Part shown: piece by piece, positions 34,385-42,712 of the stretch
Position numbering within the stretch: the stretch's first letter is position 1
How the letters are laid out: each line of letters starts with the position of its first letter
Position numbers and translations under genes: made by a program
The notes under the pieces: model-generated
What the model saw: only the letters and a program-made list of their open reading frames with translations
Database searches by the model: none
What the model was told of the DNA's origin: nothing
Assembly: GCF_002286985.1 (NCBI RefSeq)
Contig: NZ_NSKC01000003.1
Coordinates: 124,001 to 188,000, forward strand
Length of the DNA stretch: 64,000 nt
Direction: 5' to 3'
DNA from: Halorubrum salipaludis
GTDB taxonomy: Archaea > Halobacteriota > Halobacteria > Halobacteriales > Haloferacaceae

Positions 34385-35046
34385 GGCTCCTCCCCCGCCC
34401 CTCGATGCGAACGCAGCGCCGGCTCACGAGGGCGATGCAGGCTGTCCTCATCGGGATCATCGTCTACGGGCTGGTCGGCGGCACATTCGGGCTGCCCGGC
34501 GGCGGGACGAAGGCGGTCACCAACGGGACGATCGGGCTGCTGGTCACCTTCGTTCCGGCGGTGCTCGAACGGAACTACGACCTCCCGCTGGACCCGTGGC
34601 TCGGGGTGTGGATCACGACCGCCGTCTTCCTCCACACTCTCGGGTCCGCGGGGTTCTACGCGCAGATCGAGTGGTGGGACCACGTCACGCACGCGCTCTC
34701 GGCGTCGCTCGTCGCGGGCGTGGGCTACACGACGATCCGCGCCGTCGACCTCCACAGCGACGAGATCCGGATCCCCGCCCGCTTCGCGTTCGTCTTCATC
34801 TTCGTGGTGGTCCTCGGGTTCGGCGTCGCCTGGGAACTGTTCGAGTTCGCGCTCGACATCGTCGCCGACGAGACCGGGATCGACATGCCGCTCGCGCAAC
34901 ACGGGCTCGACGACACGGTCGGTGACCTGATGTACAACTCCGTCGGCGCGCTGCTCGTCGCGGCGTTCGGGCAGGCGCACCTCGCGGGCGTCGCCGACGA
35001 CATCCGCGACGGGCTGTTCTCCGACGCCGAGCGGCGCGGCGAGTGA
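34381..35046 (+). CDS. YjdF/DUF2238-like membrane protein
   Basis: 221 residues with six hydrophobic helices. Conserved polar motifs of the family are visible: WWDHVTHALSASLVAG, GVAWELFEF and DTVGDLMYNSVGA. These put histidine, aspartate and glutamate in the membrane, but no reaction is established. It is translationally coupled to the preceding membrane protein, so the two may form one complex. It converges on the ArsA-like gene. Confidence 0.78.
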   Translation: MRLLPRPSMRTQRRLTRAMQAVLIGIIVYGLVGGTFGLPGGGTKAVTNGTIGLLVTFVPAVLERNYDLPLDPWLGVWITTAVFLHTLGSAGFYAQIEWWDHVTHALSASLVAGVGYTTIRAVDLHSDEIRIPARFAFVFIFVVVLGFGVAWELFEFALDIVADETGIDMPLAQHGLDDTVGDLMYNSVGALLVAAFGQAHLAGVADDIRDGLFSDAERRGE

Positions 35047-35069
35047 GAACGGCGGCGGCGAGACGCGGC

Positions 35070-36290
35070 TCAGCGCAGACAGGCGGCGACGACCCGCAAC
35101 GCGGCCTCCCCGCGGACCTCCTTCGCGAGCAGGGGCACGCGCTTCACGTCGCGCCCGCGGAACAGGTCCGTCGCGCGTCTGAGGGCGGCCTGCTGGACCT
35201 CCCAGCGCCGTGCGCAGAACTCGCAGGTGTCCGGGTTCGGCTCGACGACCCACTCGGGGTCGATCGCGGGCGCGGTCTCCTCGCTCCCGCTCTCTCCGGG
35301 GGACCTCGCCCCGGTCACGTCGCCGACGCCCTCCATCACCCGGTTGACGACGAGGGTGTTCACCGGAATCCCGAACTCGTCTAAGCGTGCGACGAGCCGC
35401 TCGGACTCGGCGACGCTCATCTCCTCCGGGATCGTCACCACGCGGAAGTCGGTCTTCGACGGGTCCCGGAGCACGCTCCGGAGGCGCTCGATCCGCTCGC
35501 GGAGCTCGTCGAGGTCCGCGGAGGGGTCGGGGTCGTCGTCGCCCCCGCCGAACATCCCCTTGATCCCGTCCATCATCCCGGAGAAGCGCTGCCGGAGCTT
35601 CATCACCCGGCCGATCATCGAGTCCATGATCTCGGGGAGCTGGAGGAGTCTGAGGGTGTGGCCAGTCGGCGCGGTGTCGACGACGACGCGGTCGAACCGC
35701 GGGTCGTCGAGGTACTCCAACAGCTGGCGCATCGCGGCCGCCTCGTCGGCGCCGGGCATCGTCCCGCCGAGCAGGGAGCCGAGGCCGGCGTCGCCGTCGG
35801 CGTCCGGGTCTCCCGCCCCGTCGCCCGCGCCGCCCATCATCCCGCCCATCGCGTCCCCCATCTCGCCCATCCCGCCGAGGGGGTCGCCGTCGGCGCCGAA
35901 CATCCCCTCCTCCATCGCGTCGTCGGGGTCGATCTCGGCGGCGTACAGCGGGATCTCCTCGCGGATGCGCGACGGCTTCGCCGGGATCTCGGTCTCGTAG
36001 GTGTCGGAGAGGGAGTGGGCCGGGTCGGTGGAGACCACCAAGGTACTGACCCCGCCCGCCGCCGAGGCGAGCCCGGTCGCGGCCGCCATCGTCGTCTTCC
36101 CGACCCCGCCCTTCCCGCCGTAGAGGACGTAGTCCGGGGCGTCCACGCCCACCGGGAGGGCCGTGGCGGTGTCCGTCTCGGTCGGGAGATCCGTATCGGG
36201 GTCGGTTTCGCGGTCGCTCTCGGCGTCGACGTTCCCGTCACTTTCCGACTCCTCGACGCGATCCACCGGCTCGACGTCGATATCGTCCAT
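35070..36290 (-). CDS. ArsA/GET3-family ATPase
   Basis: 406 residues. After an acidic N terminus (1-50) comes the deviant P-loop GGKGGVGKTT (about 58-67). Switch I is STDPAHSLSD and switch II is DTAPTGHTLRLLQLP. A glycine- and methionine-rich insert (near 135-165) occupies the region that in GET3 forms the client-binding helices. A CEFC pair lies near residue 365. No arsenite-resistance genes are nearby, so a GET3-like role in handling tail-anchored membrane proteins is more likely than arsenite efflux (inference). Confidence 0.88.
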   Translation of the reverse strand: MDDIDVEPVDRVEESESDGNVDAESDRETDPDTDLPTETDTATALPVGVDAPDYVLYGGKGGVGKTTMAAATGLASAAGGVSTLVVSTDPAHSLSDTYETEIPAKPSRIREEIPLYAAEIDPDDAMEEGMFGADGDPLGGMGEMGDAMGGMMGGAGDGAGDPDADGDAGLGSLLGGTMPGADEAAAMRQLLEYLDDPRFDRVVVDTAPTGHTLRLLQLPEIMDSMIGRVMKLRQRFSGMMDGIKGMFGGGDDDPDPSADLDELRERIERLRSVLRDPSKTDFRVVTIPEEMSVAESERLVARLDEFGIPVNTLVVNRVMEGVGDVTGARSPGESGSEETAPAIDPEWVVEPNPDTCEFCARRWEVQQAALRRATDLFRGRDVKRVPLLAKEVRGEAALRVVAACLR

Positions 36291-36411
36291 ACCGGATTGT
36301 GGGCGCGGCCCGCTTGTGTACCCGTCGGTCCCGATACGTGGGCGTTGGGTTGGTGATCGGGTCGTTCGGCGGTTTGGGTGGGTGAGTGGATTAGGAGGGG
36401 GTGGTCGACCG

Positions 36412-36785
36412 CTTATAAGTGGTTACCGGCGACGCATGATTTCTCCCGAAGGCCTCCGTCGATCGCTTATAAATGGCTGTTCCCGTATCGGCGGTGAAGG
36501 CCTCCAAAGCCCCAGGCGCGCTCGGCTCCCACAGCTCGCTGCGGTCCTCGGTCGCTCGCGCTGCTCGCTCCCTGCGGTCCTTGCGTCGCTGGGGTTCGCC
36601 GAGCGCGCCTGCCCCTTTGAGTCCCACCCCGCACGCACAGCACCGGGCCTCACACCTCCCCAACCTCGTCGCTGGCACCCGTCGCTTCACTCCGGGTACC
36701 AGCGACTCCCTCGCGCGGTGCTCCTCGCGGTCGTCGGTGACGACCGCTCGGAGGCGCGCGCCACCGCACATGCATGAATATAAAA
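36412..36785 (-). repeat. dispersed structured element, copy 4
   Basis: Between the ArsA-like and PUA genes, proposed sense on minus. The outer stem is 12 perfect pairs (36515-36526 with 36598-36609), closed by CAAAG (36505-36509) and CTTTG (36615-36619). The inner stem (36668-36680 with 36694-36706) has one C-A on plus that is G-U on minus. A perfect 9-bp triloop hairpin spans 36727-36747. The outer end is tandemly duplicated: each unit runs from a TTATAA box (near 36413 and 36467) to GAAGGCCTCC. The far end (AATATAAAA near 36778) does not match, so no clean target repeat is seen. Confidence 0.85.
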
Positions 36786-36810
36786 TCTGTTTAAAAGGGG
36801 TGAGCGTGCA

Positions 36811-37332
36811 CTACTCGTCGGTCTGGTTACCCTCGCTCCCCGCGCCGTTCCGCACCTTCACCGCGACGCCGCTCGCGAAGTGCTCGGCCTCGGCGCCGGA
36901 GAGCTCGGCCCGTCCGACCGCGAACAGCGCGTCGTCCTCGTCGACGACGAGCACCTCGTCGCCGGGGCGGATCCCGTCGTCGGCCGCGGTCACGAACTTC
37001 GCGAAGGCGTTGCGCCCCTCGCGGACGAACGGCTCGCTCTCCTCGCCGACGACCATTCGGTGACGCGGAGTCGAGAAGGCCTCGCGGAGCCGGCGTCCGC
37101 CGGCGACGCCGAGGGTGAACCGCCCGTCCGTGCCGTAGGAGACGAGCCGGTCGCCCTCCGGGCTGCCGGGGTCGTCGTCCACGTCGCCGACGATCACCTG
37201 TCTGGGGCGGCCGCCGCTCGACCGCCGCAGGGTCAGCGTCTCGTCCGGGGGGAACAGCGCGTCGCCCGCGCCGGCGCCGAACTGGTAGTCGGCGCCGGTC
37301 CGCAGGTCCGCGAAGGCGGCTTCGTCGCTCAT
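36811..37332 (-). CDS. PUA-domain protein
   Basis: 173 residues. The C-terminal 80 residues form a PUA RNA-binding domain (GDEVLVVDEDDALFAVGRA near 120). The N-terminal half (1-85) is a separate alpha/beta segment seen in archaeal PUA proteins. The protein probably binds or modifies RNA, for example tRNA or rRNA, but no catalytic motif is present. It lies 74 bp after the large NTPase regulator gene on the same strand. Confidence 0.82.
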   Translation of the reverse strand: MSDEAAFADLRTGADYQFGAGAGDALFPPDETLTLRRSSGGRPRQVIVGDVDDDPGSPEGDRLVSYGTDGRFTLGVAGGRRLREAFSTPRHRMVVGEESEPFVREGRNAFAKFVTAADDGIRPGDEVLVVDEDDALFAVGRAELSGAEAEHFASGVAVKVRNGAGSEGNQTDE

Positions 37333-37406
37333 ACCCGGCCTATCGCGGCCACCCGCAAAGCGGTTGCGACACGGGGCGCGGGCGACGAGAGGCCCGATCC
37401 CCCGGT

Positions 37407-40400
37407 TCACTCGGCCTCGCTCCCGTCCGCGGTGAAGTCGGCGGCGGCCCCGTCCGCGCCGACGCGCCACCGGTCCGCGAGCTCGCGGTACGCGGCCGAG
37501 TCGGTCGCCGCCGCCTCGGGGATCGGGCCGGGGGCATCGACGTCGAGGTCCCCGTCCCGACGCGCCGCGAGCAGCGCCGCCAGCTCCTCGGCCGCGGGGA
37601 CGACCGCGCGCACGCACTCGATCCGACAGCCGAGGTCGATCGCCGCCGTCAGCCGGTCGACCGCGGTCCGCGCGTCCCCCCGCTCGGCCGCGAGGCGACC
37701 GAGGTCGCCGAGCACGCGCGCCTCGACCGTGGTGAATCCGCCCGCCTGCGCCTGCTCCAGCCCGGACTCGAACGCGGCCGCGGCGCCGTCGAGGTCGCCA
37801 CGCTCGAGCGCGAGAACCCCCCGGTTCCGGTCGAGCATCGCCAGCCGCCGTCGCCCCGCGTGGTCGTCGAGCAGCGACGCCGTCCGGTCGATCCACCGCT
37901 CGGCCGCGTCGAGGTCGCCCCGCTGGAGTCCGATCTCGGCGAGGGTCACCGCGACCATCGCCCGCCGGGAGTCGGCGCCGAGCTCCTCGAACGCCGACAG
38001 CGCGTCGCGGAGGTGCCGCTCCGCGCGGTCGAGGTCGCCGGCGAGCTGCGCCGCCGACCCGAGGTGGCTCACCGCGAACGCGCGGTAGAGGTCGGACCCG
38101 ACCCGGTCGGCGATCGCCCGCGCCTCCCTCGCGTGCGCCGCCGCCTCGCCGACCTCGCCGCGCTGCTCGGCGATCGCGCCGAGGTTCAACAGGACGACCG
38201 CCTCGCGGTGCTCGTCGCCCACGGTCCGGTAGCCGTCGAGCGCGCGCTGCGCCTCGCGTTTGGCGGCCGCCAGGTCGCCGCGCCGGCGGCGGGCGACCGC
38301 GAGGTTTGTCCCGACGTTCGCCTCGCCGTGGGTGTCGTCGTAGGCCCCGAACAGCCGGCGGGCGACGCGGTAGTGGTCGATGACCGCGTCGGTGCCGTCG
38401 AGCGCGTCGAGCGCGTTCCCGGCGTCCATGAGGGCCTTCGCGACCGCGATCGGGTCGCCGACCGCCGCGGCGATGGCGTACGCCCGCGAGGCGGCCTCGT
38501 ACGCCGCCTCGTAGTCGCCGGCGAAGTGGGCGGCCTGCGCCCGCCCCCGGACCGCGGCGGCGAGCCCCCGGCGGTCCTCGGCCGACGCGAACAGCTCCGC
38601 GGTGCGGTCGTAGCGGTCGCGGGCCGCGTCGTACTCGCCCCGGCGGCGGGCCACGTCGCCGTACCCGCGCTGGCGCTCGGCCTCGCCGGCCTCGTCCGCG
38701 GGCCGCCACGCGTCGAGCGCGTCGGTCGCGCCGTCGAGGTCGCCCGCGTCGACGTACATGCGCGCGACCCACTCAGGCGGCCGGTCCCGGAGCTCTGCCG
38801 GGCAGGCGTCGGGGAGGTCGATCCACGAGTAGCGGACCCGCCCGTACAGTCCCGCGAGCCGCGGGTAGCGCCGCCCGACGCCGTACAGGGCCCGGACCGT
38901 GTCGGCCGCCCACGCCTCGGGGTCGCGCTCGATCCGGTCCATCGCCGGCGCGTCGCCGCCCGTCGCGCGCCGGATCCGTGACCGCCTGGCCGGCTCGTCG
39001 GCGAGCGCGAGCACCCGCGTCGCGGCGCGGCCGACCCGCCTCGCGACGACCGGCTCCGGCTCCCGGTCGAGGAGCCGCTCTAAGAACAGCACCGACCACT
39101 CCTGGTGGACCGTCCGGTCCGGCTCGTCGGGGGTCGGGACGAGGACCGTGCCCGACAGCCGGTCCAGCGCCCGCCGCACCGACTCGGGCGTCGTCTCGTC
39201 GTCGGCGAGCGCGTACGCGAACTCCCGCACGTCGCCGATCCCGGCCACGTTGAGCAGGTTCGCCAGCACCGCGACGTCCGCCGTCGGGGACGGCCGCCCG
39301 GTCAGATCGCGGACCGCCGTCGAGACGGACGCTTCCAGCCCCGTCTCGCGCTCCTCGGCCGCGTCTCCGGCACCGACCTCCCCGGCCGAGGAGTCGCCGT
39401 CGAGCAGGTCGCCCGTCCGCACGAGGTGGTGGACGAGGCGCAGCAGCTCGCCGGACCGGTCGTCGGCCGGCCGGCGCACCGCGTCGAGAAGCGACCCCGG
39501 ATCGGCGACCGGCGGGGCGCCGGTGAGGTCCGCCACGTGCTCCGCGAGTCGCTCCGCCTCGCGCTCGTCGATCCGCGGCATCCGGACGGTCTCGATCTCC
39601 CGCCGGTACTCGAGGTCGATCGGGTCGAGCGGGAGCGAGTCGGGGTCGTCGTACCGGTCCTCGCGCGCGTCGAACAAAAACGAGACGTCGGTCCGGTCGG
39701 CCAGCTCGCGGGCCACGCGGACCGCGTCCGCCGCGTCGGGATCGACGGCGTCCTCGACGACGACGAGCGCGTGCCCCTCGGCGTCGAGCGCGCGCTCGCG
39801 GAGCCGGTCGGCGGCCGCGAACGGCTCCCCCTCGTCGCCGGCGCGGTACAGCACCGCCCCCCGCCCCGACCGGTACCACCGCACGGCGGCGAGCCGGCAG
39901 ACGGTGCTCTTCCCGCCGCCGGCCGGACCGACCAGCGCGTGGTCGTCTCCACCGTCGAGCCCCTCGATCAGCCGGTCGGCGATCGACCGGCGCGAGCCGT
40001 CGCGGACCGCGGTCCGGTCGAGCACGTACCCGTCGTCGACCTCGGCGAACGACGCCGTCGCGCGGAGCGGGCCCATCGGGTCGGCGTCGCGGTCGAGCAG
40101 CGCGTCGTCGAGCGCGACGAATCCCTGCGCGGAGAGGGGGTCCGGGGACGAGGAGCGCCCGCCGGCCCGGGGCGGCGCGCCGAACGCGTCGAACCCGCCG
40201 GCGTCGGCCACGTCGGTCTCGACCGCGCCGTCGCGCTCGTCGCCCCCGGGCTCGGCGACGCCGGCGGTCTCCCCGTCCCGTCCAGCCCTCGCCTCACGGA
40301 TCGCGGCGAGCTCGCCCGTCGCGTCGCGACCCGCCTCACGGAGGTCGCGCACGCGGTCGCGGGCCCACGCCACCGCCTCCGGGTCCGTCGACTCGGCCAC

Positions 40401-41069
40401 GCCGTGAACGCCGCCGTCGTCGTCGAACACGACTAGGACCGCCGTCCCGTCGGCGACGAGACAGCCGACCTCGACCGCGTCGATGACGGACACCCCGGCG
40501 CCGTCGCCGGCCGCGAGTCCGCCCAGCGTGTCGGCGTAGCGTTCGCGGGCGTGTCGGTACGTACGCTCGGTCAGCACGAGCTCGACGCGCCCGCCGTCGG
40601 CGGCGATCCGCCGGCACCGGTCCAGCAGCCGGGGGTACGGGAGCGCCGGGAGCGCGGCGGCGACGCTCTCGGCGTCCGCGAGGACCGCATCGAGGCGCTC
40701 CAGGGGTCGATACGGGTCGGGGGCCGCGGCGCGATAGGTGTCGGCGTCCCGCAGCGCGGCCGGGGCGAGCGCGACGTCCGGCCCGAGCGGGGCGAGCGTT
40801 TCGCTCGCGGCGTCGACGTCGGCGGCGACCGTCAGAAACCGGCGGTAGCTCCGCGCGAGCAGTCGCCCGGTCAGGGTCGTCCGGTACCCGTCGGTCTCGC
40901 CGGCGACGAGCCCGGCCGCCTCCAGCTCGTCGATCGCGCGGTTGACCGTCGAGCGGGAGTGACCGAGCTCGTCGACCAGCTCGTGTTTCCGAAGCCCCTC
41001 CTCGACGAGTCGCTCGAGGAAGTCGAGCCGGCGTTCGACCACCTCGACGAGCGCTGAGGGCGCCTCCAT
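37407..41069 (-). CDS. giant HTH-FilR1-NTPase-TPR regulator (STAND-like)
   Basis: 1220 residues starting at ATG 41069. Residues 1-75 are a winged HTH (HELVDELGHSRSTVNRAIDE). Residues about 110-255 match the archaeal FilR1 sensory domain usual in small haloarchaeal regulators. After an acidic linker come a P-loop NTPase with GPAGGGKST (about 380-388), a Walker B-like ALVVVEDAVD (near 430) and a following FDARED arginine (near 460). From about 795 to 1170 there are roughly nine TPR units. The layout resembles STAND switches such as MalT, but with the HTH at the N terminus. Ligand binding to the TPRs may license NTP-dependent assembly and DNA binding (inference). An aldehyde-dehydrogenase-like gene is divergent. 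Confidence 0.85.
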   Translation of the reverse strand: MEAPSALVEVVERRLDFLERLVEEGLRKHELVDELGHSRSTVNRAIDELEAAGLVAGETDGYRTTLTGRLLARSYRRFLTVAADVDAASETLAPLGPDVALAPAALRDADTYRAAAPDPYRPLERLDAVLADAESVAAALPALPYPRLLDRCRRIAADGGRVELVLTERTYRHARERYADTLGGLAAGDGAGVSVIDAVEVGCLVADGTAVLVVFDDDGGVHGVAESTDPEAVAWARDRVRDLREAGRDATGELAAIREARAGRDGETAGVAEPGGDERDGAVETDVADAGGFDAFGAPPRAGGRSSSPDPLSAQGFVALDDALLDRDADPMGPLRATASFAEVDDGYVLDRTAVRDGSRRSIADRLIEGLDGGDDHALVGPAGGGKSTVCRLAAVRWYRSGRGAVLYRAGDEGEPFAAADRLRERALDAEGHALVVVEDAVDPDAADAVRVARELADRTDVSFLFDAREDRYDDPDSLPLDPIDLEYRREIETVRMPRIDEREAERLAEHVADLTGAPPVADPGSLLDAVRRPADDRSGELLRLVHHLVRTGDLLDGDSSAGEVGAGDAAEERETGLEASVSTAVRDLTGRPSPTADVAVLANLLNVAGIGDVREFAYALADDETTPESVRRALDRLSGTVLVPTPDEPDRTVHQEWSVLFLERLLDREPEPVVARRVGRAATRVLALADEPARRSRIRRATGGDAPAMDRIERDPEAWAADTVRALYGVGRRYPRLAGLYGRVRYSWIDLPDACPAELRDRPPEWVARMYVDAGDLDGATDALDAWRPADEAGEAERQRGYGDVARRRGEYDAARDRYDRTAELFASAEDRRGLAAAVRGRAQAAHFAGDYEAAYEAASRAYAIAAAVGDPIAVAKALMDAGNALDALDGTDAVIDHYRVARRLFGAYDDTHGEANVGTNLAVARRRRGDLAAAKREAQRALDGYRTVGDEHREAVVLLNLGAIAEQRGEVGEAAAHAREARAIADRVGSDLYRAFAVSHLGSAAQLAGDLDRAERHLRDALSAFEELGADSRRAMVAVTLAEIGLQRGDLDAAERWIDRTASLLDDHAGRRRLAMLDRNRGVLALERGDLDGAAAAFESGLEQAQAGGFTTVEARVLGDLGRLAAERGDARTAVDRLTAAIDLGCRIECVRAVVPAAEELAALLAARRDGDLDVDAPGPIPEAAATDSAAYRELADRWRVGADGAAADFTADGSEAE

Positions 41070-41186
41070 TCGTCGCCCACGACTCGGCCCACCCGAATAA
41101 CTGTTTCCTCGATCACACGTCTCGTCGCGAGGTGACACAGTGTGCCACCGGATGAGAATATGGGGCTCGGCGAACGGGATCCGCGT

Positions 41187-42647
41187 ATGAACGGAGGAGT
41201 GGTCGCGGACGAGGAGGGAGGTGACAGGGTGGAGACGACCGTCGCCGACGCTCGGGCCGCGGGAGCGCGGCTCGCGGAGCGCGACGCCGCGGCGACCGAG
41301 CGGATCGTCGAGGCGATCGGGGACCGGCTGAGCGACGCGGAGACCGTCAGCCGGCTGGCGCTGGCGGCCGCCACCGAGACCGACCGGGGGCACCCCGGGG
41401 CGAAGACGGAGAAGATATCGACGGCGATCGAGGGGGCGCGAGCGCACCTCCGCGAGACGGCGACCGCCGGCGTGATCGACCGCGACGACCGGCGCGGCGG
41501 GCTCACCGTCGCCCGGCCGGTCGGCGTCGTCGGCGTCGCGGTCCCGGCGACGCACCCGGTGGTTGTCCCCGCCGTCGCGTCGCTGTACGCGCTGGCCGGG
41601 CGGAACGCGGTCGTCCTCGCGCCGTCGCCGTCGGCGGTCGAGACCTGCGACATGGTCGTCGAGGAGCTCCGGCGGGGGCTCGCGTCGGCGGGCGCGCCCG
41701 CCGACGCCGTCTCGATGGTCCCCGCGCCGCCGTCGAAGCCCGGGACCGACTCGCTGTTCGAGCGGGCCGACTTCGTCGTCGCCTCGGGGTCGGCGGCGAC
41801 GGTCGCGGCCGGACAGCGCTGCGGGACGCCGAACGCCTGCGCCGGCGCCGACGGGCTCGTCGCGGTCTCGGACGGGTCGGCGTCGGTCTCGGCGGTGGCG
41901 ACGCGCGTCGCGGTCGGCGCGACCTACGACTTCGGGTCCCACCCCGCGGCCGACGCCGCGGCGGTGACGGCGACGGGGACGACGGAGCCGCTGACCGCGG
42001 CGCTCGAAGACGAGGGCGGGTACGTCCTCGACGCGGCCGAGCGCGACCGGCTCCGCGACCTGCTGACGGACGGCGCCCCGGACGCGGTCCGTGCGGACGG
42101 CGCGGACCGGAACGCGGGGTCGTCGGATCCCGTCGGGAACTCGCCGCGGTGGTTCGCGTCCGCGCTCGACCTGCCACCGGCCGCGGACGCGGCGGCGTTC
42201 CTGATCGTCGACCGGGGGGTCCGCGGCGGAGACGGGAACGAGACGGCGGGGTCAGGGGACGACCCGCTGGCGACGCTCCCGGGGATTCCGGCGGTCACGG
42301 TCCACGCCCGCGAGGGGTTCGGCCCCGCGCTGCGGCTGGCGAGCGAGCTGGGCGGGCCGCACGCTGCCGCGGTCCACACGACCCGACAGGGGCGGGTCAC
42401 GCGGGCCGCGGAGCGGCTCGCTCCGGGTCGGCTCGTCGTCAACCAGCCGGGCGTCGCGGCGGCGGGGTCGACGCGGAACGGCCTCCCGGTCGCGCCGCTC
42501 CTCGGGGGCGGGAGCCGCGAGGGGTGCCAGCTCGACGGCGGGCTGACCGCGACCGACCTGATCGAGGAGACGAACGTCGCGACGACGACGGTCGCCGACC
42601 GGGCTCCGCACCGGAGCGGTGCCGGAGAGACGCTTCGGGGTCCGTAG
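41187..42647 (+). CDS. aldehyde dehydrogenase-like protein lacking the catalytic cysteine
   Basis: About 486 residues of the CoA-acylating aldehyde dehydrogenase type (EutE/AdhE-like). The nucleotide-fold segment VARPVGVVGVAVPATHPVV and RNAVVLAPSPSA fit the family. The loop that should contain catalytic cysteine in a FDNGTICASEQ-like context reads YDFGSHPAADAAA, with no cysteine. It is probably a pseudoenzyme or has changed function. ATG 41187 has a TATA-like AATATG about 27 bp upstream; ATG 41160 or GTG 41142 are in frame too. It is divergent from the giant regulator, which may control it. Confidence 0.72.
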   Translation: MNGGVVADEEGGDRVETTVADARAAGARLAERDAAATERIVEAIGDRLSDAETVSRLALAAATETDRGHPGAKTEKISTAIEGARAHLRETATAGVIDRDDRRGGLTVARPVGVVGVAVPATHPVVVPAVASLYALAGRNAVVLAPSPSAVETCDMVVEELRRGLASAGAPADAVSMVPAPPSKPGTDSLFERADFVVASGSAATVAAGQRCGTPNACAGADGLVAVSDGSASVSAVATRVAVGATYDFGSHPAADAAAVTATGTTEPLTAALEDEGGYVLDAAERDRLRDLLTDGAPDAVRADGADRNAGSSDPVGNSPRWFASALDLPPAADAAAFLIVDRGVRGGDGNETAGSGDDPLATLPGIPAVTVHAREGFGPALRLASELGGPHAAAVHTTRQGRVTRAAERLAPGRLVVNQPGVAAAGSTRNGLPVAPLLGGGSREGCQLDGGLTATDLIEETNVATTTVADRAPHRSGAGETLRGP

Positions 42648-42712
42648 CCGGGACTGCCGAGAGACGCTCGGTTTCCCGTACCGAGACGGCCGAGAGACGC
42701 TCCGAAAGCGGC

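Noticed and set aside
35070-36290. arsenite efflux ATPase
   Set aside because: No arsB, arsD or arsenite-responsive regulator is nearby, and the client-region insert fits GET3 better.
36473-37063. frame starting inside element copy 4
   Set aside because: It runs through the structured element and on into antisense of the PUA gene; it is not conserved in phase.
37407-41069. antiviral STAND (Avs-type) defence protein
   Set aside because: There is an HTH-FilR1 front end instead of a nuclease, TIR or protease effector, and no defence genes are adjacent.
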